Assembly: GCA_023897205.1 (NCBI GenBank)
Contig: JAHWDD010000001.1
Location: forward strand, 2,976,001 to 3,040,000
DNA: 64,000 nucleotides
Source of the DNA: Exophiala sp. HKRS030
Taxonomy: Eukaryota; Ascomycota; Eurotiomycetes; Chaetothyriales; Herpotrichiellaceae
Reading direction: 5' to 3'
In this document: one piece after another, positions 34,633 to 45,982 of the stretch
How positions within the stretch are numbered: the first letter of the stretch is position 1
How the letters are laid out: every line of letters starts with the position of its first letter
The notes under the pieces: model-generated
What the model saw: only the letters and a program-made list of their open reading frames with translations
Databases searched by the model: none
Told to the model about the DNA's origin: nothing
Translations under genes and position numbers: made by a program

Positions 34633-37234
34633 ATGGATATCGCTTCTCTCGTTCGTGCTGGTAAGGCTGTCACTCCACCTTCTTGACTGGGTCCGCCCCA
34701 TTCTCTAACAACAGATATCCACAGTGGTTGCAGCATTTGAAGATGCATCAAAGCTGGTTCAGCGGATTCGCGATCAAAAGCTCAAGAATGGTGCTGAGCC
34801 TCTGCCTGATGAGCCCACCACAGACCTACTCGACTCTTTAGCGCTAGGACCAATCATTGTTCGAGGTCATTATGATCACGATGTAAAGAGGTTCGGCGAG
34901 CAGTACACTTGCGGCGACGGTCAGGCTCGAGAACAGATGAAAGATGTCTTGATCAATCTTCAAATGACCTTGATCATCTCCCTACGAACCATCATGATGG
35001 ACGAGCTTGACATGGACTTTGTCGCCCTTCAAACTGCTTCTGATGATTGTCGAGTCAATGCTGGCGTATGTTTGGGTCAACTATCTCAGAGACTATCTTC
35101 CGCCGTCCAGGCTCAGTCTCATTATCCAAACCGGGCAGCCTCGTCATATACCTCGTCCTCGGCTTCTGCCTCTGCTCTGATGCCACCAATGTCTCCTTCA
35201 TTGGCCTATTCAACCGGCTGGAGTACTCGTTCTTCAACCGTGTTTCAATCTCCACAAACTCCCGAGATTCCTCTCGGCCAGTCAAAACAAATCCTTCCTC
35301 AGAATGCATCGCCGCAACCATCCTCACCGCAACCCTGGGTTGGTAACGTGCAATCAAGCACAGATCCCACTTTCGAATCTTTCGAATCGCAAGTCGTTTC
35401 TTATCGACCACGACCCGATCCCGAGTATCGTCTTGCTCCGTCTGCTGCTCTGGGCACAAATCATCAAGACAATTCTGATCGCAGAAGTATGAGGAGACGC
35501 TCTTCACAGGCACTCGCCCAGGATGACAATAGTATTCTTCTACTCTTTCCACAACCAGACGGTAGACCCATCATCCCAAATCCACCATTAAATAATACCG
35601 AAGCATCATTACGTTCAGGCTCCTCAAGTATTCAGATTCGCACTTTGGAACCTGTCTCATCGGCGAAATCCCATCGAAGCTCAAATTCACGAGATAGATT
35701 TGGCCCAGACGATTACCACGACGACATCTCTACACTGGACAGCAAACATCACAGTCATAGCACGATTTACGACATGTATAACCCACCACAACAATCTTCC
35801 CCTGAGCAATATCATGTTGAGAAATCTTCGCCTCCTTCCAATCCAACGTCATATTCGCAGAGAGCTCAATTGGCTTTAAATTACAACAATCCGGATTATG
35901 TGAGATATCTTCAGGAAAATAGTCGTCCACCACGTCCTCAGCCACGAGTGGACTCGCTGAAGGACTCAAAGGCCGTCAAGATTCTGGGACTATCTCAGAT
36001 TGAAACCCAAGATATCTCTTCACCGCCTGCGCCTCTGTCACGGAATTTGGTTTCCCGGCAAGGTACCACAAGTGCAACCACTGCATCCACCAAGACAGGA
36101 AGGTGGCATATACACCCTCAGATGTATCGTCCATCTACACAGCCCGTGGAAGTTGACGCAACTCCTCCTTTTTCAGACAAGTCATCTCCTAGTACCCAAT
36201 CCGAAGTACCCAATCAACCGAATGTATCCAAACAACTTTCATCACCCTTTACACCTGCCGACCTCGACCTCAGTTCTGTTGCTCATTCCAATCCGATTCC
36301 CAGATCCAATCCACCACAACGCCATCAACCACGCAGTCCTTCCATGCACACAACACACTCATCATCCCCATCCGTTCTTTCAAATTCAACCTCCAACCCA
36401 ACTCCCATCTCCTCTGCGCCTCTCATCCTTCCTACAGACACCAATCTACTAGGATTTTGCAAAGGTGCATTTCGTTTACAAATAGGATTGACCGCAAAAT
36501 CCTTCATAGCCGCTAATCGTCCCATTGGCTATTCTGCGATGATTCCTTATTGGCGTTGCAGCAAATGTTCTTTCGAAGGCCCTATGCACACAACATCTGC
36601 AATCACAGGCGGCGATGGTAAGAAAAAGGTAGCAGGAAAACCCGTCAAGGAATTCGATCCTAGAATCCGAGTCGCTGGCAGTTCAACCGGTGATGGATCC
36701 GTTGCCGTGCGCTATAAATGGGCATTTCTGGCTAAATGTCATGTTCCCTTAAAAGGCATGGTTCCATTTGAAACACCACAAGGTCAAAGCGGCGAGGTCG
36801 GTACCTTTGGTTGCATTTTCTGCGCCGTCGAAGGTAAAGCCCGAGGGTGGATTTCTAACGGTATTGGTAGTTCTGGCAGTATTCATGCTTCAGATCCTTC
36901 GAATGCCAGTATCAAATCTGCCACCACGACCATAGTGTCTCCCACAGGACAACCCAAATCCAAAGTCAATATATCCATCATCAAAATCGGGCGAAGTGGC
37001 ACCACGGCCAAACAAAGCAAAACAGGACATGATGCTCTTCCTGAGGAACAGCAATTCAATGGTACCCCGACATTTGGAAATTTGACTAGCTTCATGGCGC
37101 ACCTGGAAAATGTCCATCGATCCGAGGACGGTTGGCCAAATCCTGAGATGCAAGGGAGATTTAGATGTGTGGTTGGAAGGGTTGCTGGTGTCGAGGAAGA
37201 AGGATGGGATGTCAACATTGTGCCGTTGAGTTGA
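34633..37234 (+). CDS. Uncharacterised fungal protein with putative C-terminal zinc site
   Basis: I know no function. ATG at 34633 starts a 28-nt first exon (MDIASLVRA). A 64-nt intron (34661-34724; donor GTAAGG, branch TCTAAC, acceptor CACAG) follows, then one long exon, giving 845 aa. Residues 1-125 are helical (VVAAFEDASKLVQRIRDQK), like the amino ends of some fungal signalling proteins. Residues about 130-575 are Ser/Pro/Gln-rich and disordered. The C-terminal 250 residues are ordered, starting GFCKGAFRLQIGLTAKSF. They contain WRCSKCSFEG (CxxC) and FGCIFCAVEG (CxxC), then MAHLENVHRS with spaced His, so a zinc site of four Cys or of Cys and His is plausible. That block looks conserved in filamentous fungi from memory, but I cannot name a domain. 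Zinc binding is inference. Confidence 0.72.
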
Positions 37235-38183
37235 GCATAAGAAGCAGAGTAAGATAAGGGAAAGTCACAGATGGAAGAAAGTCGAATATATTAAGGATTT
37301 GTTTGGATTCTCTGTCATGTGGGAGTGATATCGATGAACAACCTTGACTTGAAGGAGGCAATTTCCTGTTCAGAGATCATCAGGATGCGCTGATGTGAAA
37401 GCTGGCCCCTCCATTTGCCCATGTATAACAAATTACCACTACCACCTTATCACAACCGACTTATATACCACAGCATATCATGACACGGAAATGAGAATCT
37501 CGTTCGCGATTTTGATTTCTAGAAATTCCAAAACGGTCTCCATGTCTACGTCATTGTCTGCCTCCTGATGTCCCTCCCCATCGTTATTCTACCATGCCTA
37601 TGGTCCGTCCGTCATTCAGAAAAACTTCGCCTCGCCGTCCACCAGACTCTTTTCAAGGCACATACGCAAACCAGTTGCCGTCGTAGCCATAAACCAGCTT
37701 CCGAAACAATTACGCAAGCAAGCTAAAGCCTAACGAGGATAGATAATCATATATAGTTCATATATCCATAATTAATATCCGTGGTCCGTGGTCCGGGGCA
37801 GAGAGATTAAGAAAAACAGTCGTGGTTATTATATTATATTATATATATTCTATTATATATTTGGAAATAAGGAAAGGGTGAAAGGGAGAAAGGAACTTGA
37901 TTTATCTGTGCTCGATCTATCTCCCATGTCCTTCTCCTGTTGACTCTGTTCTTTGTTCTCCTCGCCCTCCTCGCCCTCCTCGATCCCCGTTCCCCGCTCC
38001 CATTGCTCTCCTGTCCCTATCTATCTACACGCGTCGACACCCATTTCACTCTCTCCCCCTCCTCCTCCTCCCCCTCCTCCTGCTGCTGCTGCAATCACGA
38101 GTCTAACTATTACCACTCGCACTGAACCCATTCCCTCGTCCACCCACCCATCCATCCATTGGTGCATCCATTTACCCACTGCA
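37235..38183. other. Intergenic region between convergent genes
   Basis: The 3' flanks of the zinc-site protein gene and BUD13 meet here. There is an AT-rich TATATTA stretch at about 37830-37865 and a CTC/CTG-rich low-complexity stretch at about 37965-38100. The open frames across the latter are repetitive and not credible. Confidence 0.5.
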
Positions 38184-39590
38184 TCACTCATCCATCTGCC
38201 ACTGATAACTCAACTCTTCATTCCTGGCCTTGCGGCCGCGGGCCTGGAACCAGTCCTTCTCGAAGCCGTTGCCGCGATCGACGCCGTCCCAGCGCCAGCC
38301 GGGCAGGATGCCATAGCGGTTAGGCGGGGCGGCGCCTTGGAAGACTTTGCTTTTTGACTTCTGTTTCTGCTTCTGCTTTCCTGTCTGGCTAGAGCCGTTT
38401 GTTCCTCGGTCACGACCACGACCACCACCGCCCGTAGTAGTCGACAATGCTTTTCCGCCGTGACCTGGTGCTCCATGATCATCGTCATCGTCATCGTCAT
38501 CTGGCTCAGATTCTGCACGTGCGCTCTTCGTCGCCATGTACGCCGCCATGGGATCGTCCCAGCGCTGCACGCTCTTGAGGTGGTCGTTCATCTCGGCGTC
38601 GTCGACGCCACGTGCTAAAGTGAGGAACTTGGCGTCCTCGACGTCCTGTTTGCGTTCCTCGCGCTGGCGCCGCTGCACGTCGCCCATGGCGTCGTCACGC
38701 CGTTTCTTCTCCGCGGCCAGTTTCTCCGCTTCCAGCCGTCGTGCTTCGGCGCGTTTGGCTGAGAGGTCGATGCGTCGGCCTGTCGCGTCGCGGTAGATGG
38801 TTTGTTCTTCTAGTTCTTGCTGTTCTCCGTCGTCGTCGTCGTTGTTGTTAGAGGATTTTTCTTTGCCTTTGGTGGATTTGGATTTCGACTTCCGTGCTTC
38901 TAGCGCTTTGGCTCGTTCTTCTTCCGCCAGTAGACGCGCTGTGTCGGCCGCTGTCTGCAGGCCTGCGCGGGCCCCGGATGCCATGCGTGGAGGTGAAGAT
39001 TCAGCCGGCAGGTCGACTATTGCCGGCGCATCTTCGTCGTCAATTGCGCGTCGGCGGGCGTCGGATTCGGCTGCTGCGGCACTGATGATGCGATCGGCTG
39101 CTGCCGCTGCTTCGTCGTCATTATCGTCCTGGTTGTTTTTACGGCCGGCGTCTTGGGTACTGTGTCTTCCTCCTCCTGAAGAAGTAGTATTTCTCCCGTC
39201 AGAATCTGTAGAAGGCACCGCTACAGTCTTCCACGATGTCGTTTTCTTCTTGCGAAACTCGGCCGATCTCGACGCCGTGTCGTACGTAGGTATATCATTG
39301 TCCTCGTCATCTTCGTCATCATCATCATCATTATTATATCTCCCCGCGCCTGTTGTCGTGCGCTTTGAAGTCTTCTGTCTTCCGCTGGGCCGCAGAGTCA
39401 AATCAGCGTCATCGTCAGCGATCAGCAAGCCGCCGCCACTGTTCGAGTCGATATCTTTGTTTTTGCGCCGTTTCTTCTTGGGTCGTTCCGAGTCGATGAA
39501 GTCCGGATTTGACGAAGGTTTGCCCGATGATGGTGTCGAGGCTGTGAGGTAGTTCTTGGCTAGATATGCGGCGAGATTGGCTGAAGGCAT
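38184..39590 (-). CDS. BUD13: Pre-mRNA-splicing factor Bud13/Cwc26
   Basis: The C-terminus carries the Bud13 signature PNRYGILPGWRWDGVDRGNG followed by FEKDWF and a terminal aromatic-rich stretch. Bud13 is a core part of the RES (retention and splicing) complex with Pml1 and Snu17, acting in the spliceosome B complex. The N-terminus MPSANLAAYLAKNYL also fits the family, and LEEQTIYRDATGRRID near residue 260 is the usual central Bud13 motif. In between, the 468-aa protein is highly charged, with a basic KKKRRKNK near residue 38, several Asp runs and coiled Lys/Glu/Arg regions. Yeast Bud13 is much shorter; the extra length is disordered sequence. No introns are visible. Nuclear location is expected. 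Confidence 0.93.
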   Translation of the reverse strand: MPSANLAAYLAKNYLTASTPSSGKPSSNPDFIDSERPKKKRRKNKDIDSNSGGGLLIADDDADLTLRPSGRQKTSKRTTTGAGRYNNDDDDDEDDEDNDIPTYDTASRSAEFRKKKTTSWKTVAVPSTDSDGRNTTSSGGGRHSTQDAGRKNNQDDNDDEAAAAADRIISAAAAESDARRRAIDDEDAPAIVDLPAESSPPRMASGARAGLQTAADTARLLAEEERAKALEARKSKSKSTKGKEKSSNNNDDDDGEQQELEEQTIYRDATGRRIDLSAKRAEARRLEAEKLAAEKKRRDDAMGDVQRRQREERKQDVEDAKFLTLARGVDDAEMNDHLKSVQRWDDPMAAYMATKSARAESEPDDDDDDDDHGAPGHGGKALSTTTGGGGRGRDRGTNGSSQTGKQKQKQKSKSKVFQGAAPPNRYGILPGWRWDGVDRGNGFEKDWFQARGRKARNEELSYQWQMDE

Positions 39591-40417
39591 GGTTGGAAGC
39601 TAGAAGTTGGGACAAGGTATATTGTGAAGATGTCGACGTGGTGCGGATTGGGAGGGTATGTCGTTGTGGGTCAATTTAGTTAGATTTGGGCTGGTGCTGC
39701 GGGGCGGATAAGCTAAGAGAGACAGAGTCATTGTCATCAGGGCTGCAATATTTGATTCATCTAAATTTCACAATATTGGTTGAGCGGATACTGCAGGTGT
39801 TGTGAAATTCATGTCGAACTGTCATTGATTTGCCTAATTGCAACGGGTCTGAATTGATGGTAGTTGGAGTTTTTGGAAAACCAAAATGTTTGGCATGTTT
39901 GCACATTTCATGCATGATCGACGTCATGTTGTGTTGTTGATCTCCGACGCGTCACATGTCAGAGATCATCTACTTGAGACTACGGAGTAGTTCGTAGGGA
40001 TGACACGTCTACTCCGGATTTGCAAGTTGATGCATTATGACTTGTTTGGATAACTCAGTCGAATCATCCTGTTCAAATGATTGAATTTATAGGTACTCTG
40101 TATAGGCACCTCGTTGCAAACGTGACGAATTGTAAGAATTCACAACGCCATAATAGAAATCCAGACATAACCCGGAATGTCCTCATCGGGTATCCTATGC
40201 CTCTTCCAAGGGTGATTCATATCCTCAAGAAGCGCCTGTGGCGAATGATCATTCTGATCAACCTTTGATAACGCCATGCTTCCCTAATGAATTCCTGGGG
40301 TATCTTGATGAATTGGAAAACCACTTATCGCCGGTGGCAATCATATAACAATGATTACAAATGTGCAAAAACTCATTGATAACGCCAATCACGAGCCAGC
40401 TCAAACCTTGAACATCA
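39591..40417. other. Intergenic region upstream of BUD13
   Basis: This contains the BUD13 promoter and the 3' flank of the small hypothetical gene on the same strand. It is more AT-rich than its surroundings. No convincing coding frame or named site is visible. Confidence 0.5.
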
Positions 40418-41017
40418 TCAGTTCAAGTGAGAATGGTCGATGACTTCAAAGTCATGCTCATCGTCATCAGCAGCATAGCCCTCGGTGGTATCTTTGTCAC
40501 TGACAATGTCGTATTCTTTGTTGACCAACTTTTCGGTTTCGTTGTTTTCAAATCGACGAACAGCTTGACTGATGGCATGACTCAAAACGTCCTGACCTGT
40601 ATGAGGACCAGAGAAATTATCGTAGTTGTACATGAAGTCAGCCTCTGCAGGCAAAGGAGCTTCAGAAGCATCGTGGACTTCTTCATCCCCAGATGAAGTA
40701 TCTGAGACATTGGCCAAGGGGCCATCCATGGCATCAACGACTTCATTTCGGAATGCCTTGCGTGCCAAGGTTGAAGCATGATTACTTAATTTGGTGTGTT
40801 CGATTTGTCTCAATCTTGCCTCTCCTTTAGGAACACCTCGACGAGCAGGACGACCAATACATTTGGCGCAACCTGGATCTGGATCATCATGCTGATTGCA
40901 GATGAGATTCTGGGCAAATCCTTGTTTTGTGCCACGAGCCCATTTGGTGTTGTGGTTCTTTTCTCTTTGATATGGCTTTGCCTTGCTTCTCAAGTCATGT
41001 GTAGAGAAGGTAGACAT
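40418..41017 (-). CDS. Small acidic hypothetical protein
   Basis: I do not recognise a family. Starting at ATG 41017, 24 codons inside a longer open frame whose first codon is TTG, gives 199 aa beginning MSTFSTHDLRSKAKPYQRE. Residues 1-75 are basic and contain CNQHDDPDPGCAKCIGR, with three Cys and one His that could bind a metal. The rest is acidic, with a SGDEEVHD stretch, a predicted helix VLSHAISQAVRRFENNETEKL and an ending DEHDFEVIDHSHLN. The sharp basic-to-acidic change and the coherent C-terminus suggest a real gene. The function is unknown; the Cys cluster as a metal site is only a guess. Confidence 0.65.
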   Translation of the reverse strand: MSTFSTHDLRSKAKPYQREKNHNTKWARGTKQGFAQNLICNQHDDPDPGCAKCIGRPARRGVPKGEARLRQIEHTKLSNHASTLARKAFRNEVVDAMDGPLANVSDTSSGDEEVHDASEAPLPAEADFMYNYDNFSGPHTGQDVLSHAISQAVRRFENNETEKLVNKEYDIVSDKDTTEGYAADDDEHDFEVIDHSHLN

Positions 41018-42781
41018 AGTGGATGTGATTGAGATAGACGAGTGAGGTATGTGAAGTAGAATGGGACTCGATAGGGAAATTAGGAACAACGGTAGCTTAT
41101 AGGAATAAGAGTCGAGGGAGAGACAGCGGCTTATGATACAGAAGTCGAGATATGACGCGTTCGGGTGAGATAGATGGTGCTAGTAGGAAGAAGGCAGGTG
41201 GTAGACGATGGAAGGTAGTGGAAGACAAGAGAGAACAAAGAAGGCACCTGAGGTGTCTGGTACACGTGGAGATAGATGGCTTCAGGTGATGAATAAGATA
41301 AAGAAGTGAGCAAGGGGTAGGTGATGAATGTTCATGTGCAGGTTGAAAGACGTGTCAATGAAGGGAAGGAGATGATCTGGGGATGGTAGGATGTGATGTA
41401 TATAGAAGTACAGCTGGCGGGTAGAGCGTGGGGAGGGGGTATGGAGGGCAGACGAGGAGGGGGCCGGCCTGAGATGGCATGGCGTGGGAGTCACGCCTTG
41501 AAACCGGGTGACTCTGAAGGAAGGAGCCAACAGTAATGACACCGAATAACAAGAAGGAGCTATCTACCTAGGAGCTATCTACCTAACCTAGGAACCTAAG
41601 TTAGTAGGAAGTAGGACCTGCGTGGACCTGGCACGGTGGCACCTGCCTGGTAAGCTATTACTTGGTATTGGTGGAGAAGCTGGAGAGGAAAGGGTGACTG
41701 AGTCATTGATGATGGATGATGGATGAAGGATGATGCACTCCACGCGACAATGAGGAAGGCACGACTCACGAATGGTAACCAATTACTAGCTTCCTAGTTC
41801 GTAAACTGTGGGAGATGAAAGATAGGGAATCAGACGGACCAAGATTGGGAAGGAAGTGCCCGGTGCTGGTGCTGGTGCTGTGGTGGTGACACTGACCACC
41901 GACCTACAGGGAAGGAGCAGCGTGTCATCGGGTGGCTTGGATAAGACCGCGGGAGCACAAAGGCTGAATGAAAGCAGACGCCCCAGTAGGTGCCTAGGAA
42001 CGACGAGAACGACAACGTGAACATCAACGGAAACGGGATCAAGATTGCATCCAAGCTCCGACTCCAAACTCAACCTCTGCATCGGGCATGGCGCAGTCAA
42101 CAACAAGGACCAACCCTCGGCTGAAAGACGATATGACGATAAGCAATCATGGTACCTAGCAAGGCAATCGACTCATATCACCCACTCCGTACACGTTTAC
42201 CGATGAGCCTCGAGTGTTCGTCTCTACGCGCTCAACACTCCTTTGTAGCTTGGAGCTTGTAGCTACCCTTGTCATGGACAGTGTCGCTTGCTGTCTTCTT
42301 ACATGTTCCTATTCTTGATCTCAGTCGCGTGGCAGATGACCTCATCTTCAGACACATCTTTTCCCTTGACCTCGTCTTTCAAGAAACGAGTGTGAGCATG
42401 TGATGATCTTTCCCTCAGCCACTACTGGCTACCCAAGCGTCGCCCCCTCGGCCTAACCAGGCGCCTTGAACGTCACGGAGCAAGCGCTCACGGCAGACTC
42501 CGTGTCTATCCGTACTACTGAGGCCTGAATCCTGACAAGGGTATGAGAACCTCAACAGAACTTGTAAGGTGCCTTGCCTCGTGTTGTCCTATGACAGAGT
42601 CCAAGCTCCGACCACGTTCCAGTCATGTCTCAGCATCATCAAACCCAAGCCATAACTTGATTTCACTCGAGTTCCCCAGAATTTACTTTCGTCACCAGAA
42701 TAAACAGGTAGCCGTTTCTCGATGACCCTTCGATCGGTGGTAGAAGACCACTAGCCATCACCCTTTACAGACAATGACTCT
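41018..42781. other. Intergenic region, 1.8 kb
   Basis: Open frames are short, mostly Pro/Ser-rich on the minus strand, and match nothing. The region around 41565-41610 repeats GAGCTATCTACCTA and CCTAGG motifs similar to other intergenic parts of the window. A short GGTGCT repeat lies at 41862-41880. I see no gene. Confidence 0.5.
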
Positions 42782-43246
42782 TCAGTGGACCCGTGACTCA
42801 TGGCTGGATTCAACCTCCTCATCCTCATCCTCGTCCTCGCTTAGGTCGTTTGGTAGTCTATTGGGAAACCATCCAAACCGGCTCAAATCTATGTGAAGTT
42901 CCTCAATACCTCTTGCATCTTGAACTTCAACACCTTCTTCTCGTAACCTTCCTGCTTGTCGATTGGCCGATGCTCCACCGTCGCCTCTTGAACTGATTCC
43001 CCCTTTGGAGTTGACCACTCTCTGCCAAGGTACATTGTCACCATGGAAGAAGTATTTATCCGGTTCAGCTGGATCATAAGTCGGTAGATGCTTGAGACAA
43101 ACTCCCACTTGACGTGCACGTCGAGGAAACCCAAGCAATAATGCTATATGACCGTAAGATGTGCATTTGCCGTAAGGGATTTGTTGTACAGCCTCGTAGA
43201 CTGCTTGAAACCACCACTGGGCTTCTTCGGACTGCTCTCGTGGCAT
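42782..43246 (-). CDS. Alkyltransferase-like DNA repair protein (ATL)
   Basis: This 154-aa protein matches the DNA-binding domain of O6-alkylguanine alkyltransferases: FQAVYEAVQQIPYGKCTSYG, then a helix with the finger Arg in RRARQVG, then PWQRVVNSKGGIS. In true alkyltransferases the last motif is PCHRV with the acceptor Cys. Here Trp stands in that place, which defines ATL proteins such as fission yeast Atl1. ATLs bind O6-alkylguanine, flip it out and pass the lesion to nucleotide excision repair instead of removing the alkyl group. The ATG at 43246 (MPREQSEEAQWWF) is preferred over an upstream in-frame TTG. An acidic tail follows the domain. The gene is divergent from BRL1/BRR6 with 442 bases between start codons. 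Confidence 0.9.
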   Translation of the reverse strand: MPREQSEEAQWWFQAVYEAVQQIPYGKCTSYGHIALLLGFPRRARQVGVCLKHLPTYDPAEPDKYFFHGDNVPWQRVVNSKGGISSRGDGGASANRQAGRLREEGVEVQDARGIEELHIDLSRFGWFPNRLPNDLSEDEDEDEEVESSHESRVH

Positions 43247-43688
43247 AATTGTGGAGTGAACCAAGTCTTTTGATTTTTGTGATTAATCACTTGTCGTGCA
43301 AGGTATGTAATTGCTGTTCTGCATTGGCCCAAGTCAGTACGGGCAAGATACAAGTCACATTACGGTTGGCTAAGTTGGGTAGTAGCAACAATACCATGTA
43401 AGCATTCGTTAAAGGGCGTAAGGATGGGGAGGATGGAGAACATCCGTTATTGGGCGATGAATCCAGAATCTGGGGTGATAAGATTAGATCGCTTTGTTTA
43501 TTTTTCCTTGGCGACCTTGTATCTGGCCTCGCCGCCCCGGGATGTGGTTGACGGGTGATGTGAACTCCTCCAAGTAACACTAGGACATTAACTCAACACA
43601 CTGCCTGCCTCGATACAATGTATTTGGTTTGGTAAAGCATAGAAACTCCCTTCTCTAACCCCTGGACTTCCTTGGCCACTCCTCGATT
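43247..43688. promoter_or_regulatory. Divergent promoter region, ATL and BRL1/BRR6 genes
   Basis: The two start codons face away from each other across 442 bases, so both promoters must lie here. I see no TATA box or named operator that I would defend. Confidence 0.45.
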
Positions 43689-45125
43689 ATGGCTTTTCGC
43701 GGAACTGAAAGTCCCATGGACTTTGAATGGCAGGCTCATGGTCCTGTTGATCCATCATCGCCTTTTCATAAACATATCATGGAGGCTCAAGCGAAAAAGA
43801 GTAAGCCCTCAATCCTATGCCACATCTCATATTCAGTCTTTCTGATAAAAGCAGGAACACATCGCGAATTCGACTCTCCCAAAAAGCCTTCCTTTCCCAC
43901 CTTGCGAGAACCCAACAATCAACCGTTCTTCTTCTCAAATGTTCCAACAACACCCACGGCATCCTCCCCCTATCGCGCCCCTTCATTCACAACTCCTCGA
44001 AAAGCCTTTGACATTGATTTCTCTTCTGGTCCAGAGAACTCGTCTCCACTAGCGCCAACCGACAATGAAGATACTCCAGATGCCAAACCTTTGCCAATCG
44101 AATTCAAGAGTAGCCCTTCCAAAACAGAAAACAAAAGAAATTCTCTCTTCGGTTTCTATGGTAGATTCGCGCCGAGCCCAGGAAGAGGCGAGATCAGAAA
44201 ACCTGCCAGCGATGCCATTGCTAAGCGGATTCACAAGAAACGACGCCGAGCACAACAATTCGACAAACAATTAATCCTAGGACGAAGGGACAGCCCTGAC
44301 GATAGTGACGACGATGTTCTCCCCAATCCTTCAGATAATAAAAAGCCTCCGGTCCAGGAAGTTGGATGGATGACGGGATTGTTCACTTTTATTCATACAT
44401 ATCCGGATGCACCTTCCATCATCGCCAAATATTTGCAGGTGTTTTTCAATGCCGCCATTCTCAGTGCATGCCTCTATATGCTTTGGTCATTTTATGCGAC
44501 CATCCGAGCAGATGTTGACCGAGCGAGCGATGATGCCATGGCCGAAGTACTGGCAGAAATGGCAATTTGTTCCAAGAACTATATTGAAAATCGGTGCGCC
44601 GCTGATATGAGGTTACCAGCTTTGGAAACTGTTTGCAGTAATTGGGAATTGTGCATGAACAGAGATCCTTCTGCTGTCAAGAGAGCGAGATTGAGTGCTC
44701 ATACTTTTGCCGAGATATTCAACAGTTTCGTTGAACCCATCAGTTTGAAGACTATGTAAGTTGAGAATTATGTCTTCGGTCTACATTGTCGTAACCTTTG
44801 CTAACTATTTGCCAGGTTGTTTACCATCACCCTTGTTGTGGTTGGTCTATTAGTCAACAATTGGACTTTTACATCTTTTCGACGCCAGCAAGAATCTGAA
44901 GGTTATCGACCAGCCTCAGGTTCTTACATGCATCCAGGTCCGCCAGGGGCCCATATGGGACAATTCGTGACATCTCCAGGCCTTCAATATGGCCATCAAC
45001 CATATATGGGATGGCATGGCGACCAAAATGAAGGAGGACAACAATATATTGGGTACCAGAGAAGTCTGAGCAAGGAGCATCGGTCACGAAGTAGGAGTCC
45101 TGAAAAGAAGAAGGTGCTTGTTTGA
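43689..45125 (+). CDS. Nuclear envelope protein Brl1/Brr6
   Basis: Three exons give a 440-aa protein: 43689-43800, 43855-44755 and 44816-45125. Intron 1 (donor GTAAGC, branch CTGATAA, acceptor GCAG) is 54 nt with no stop and can be read through by mistake. Intron 2 is 60 nt (GTAAGT, branch GCTAACT, acceptor CCAG) and splits the Met codon before LFTITLVVV. The C-terminal half is the Brl1/Brr6 domain: one membrane segment (YLQVFFNAAILSACLYMLWS), a perinuclear loop with four Cys (AICSKNYIENRC and VCSNWELC) known to form disulphides in the family, and a second membrane segment. Family proteins help fuse the two nuclear membranes during pore assembly. The disordered N-terminal half is typical. Brl1 and Brr6 cannot be separated by eye. 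Confidence 0.92.
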
Positions 45126-45982
45126 TTCAAGACGGCACCGGCTTGGAATGTCTGTATAGGATTCGATAACGAATCAAATCATGCTGATGATTGGGACCGG
45201 GTTTGGACGACTCAAGCAACACAGCATAGCGTGATCAGGGGTTTGACTTGAACAGAGAAACTCCCACAATTGTTTGATATAATAATTGATATATCACTGG
45301 GTATGCCAGGCGATTCTCTGAAAAGATATTGTAATCTCAAACCTTTACAGCGTTTGTGGCTCAAAGCATTGATTGCTAGGACAGTCCATTGTGTTCCAAT
45401 ACTGTTGACTTAACTGACATTGACAAGGACCAAGAGACACGATTACCTGAATAGACCATCGTGTAGTTCTCAACTCCTTATTCCCCAACTTGAACAAGTG
45501 CAAAATAGGATCCACGCCCTTGCGGAGACACGATCAACAACAACTGTCATTTTCGTTATTCATATTTTTTTTTTCTTTCCACAGAGCCCTATGCATTCTC
45601 GAACGATCGAATTGAACCAGGGGTTTTTATTTTTCTTACATATAAGTGCATCAACGGGTGTCCTCTTGTTGTGAATTGTGCCATTCCCCATACAATATTG
45701 ATATCCCACGGCAGGTCTCGATCTTCTGGCTGATAAATACACTATAATCAATCGTCGACTAGACTTCAGAATATTAATATCGACGACCAGCAAAGCCTCG
45801 CAACATCACTGTCAACGTCTCTTCCAAGGTCAGCTTTGAATTTCCCCCGCCGTCCACTGTCCAGACATCCATCCAGATTCCTCTGAGCATCTATCTCCAC
45901 AACCAAGTCACTCTCTAAGTCCTAAAATCCGAAAGGCAAACATCCCCCCTCCCTGACCAAATATACATATTCAGGATCCAGG
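45126..45982. other. Intergenic region before the acetyltransferase gene
   Basis: This holds the 3' flank of BRL1/BRR6 and the promoter and leader of the GNAT gene. Open frames are short. A T-rich run lies at about 45565-45580. I see no gene. Confidence 0.5.
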
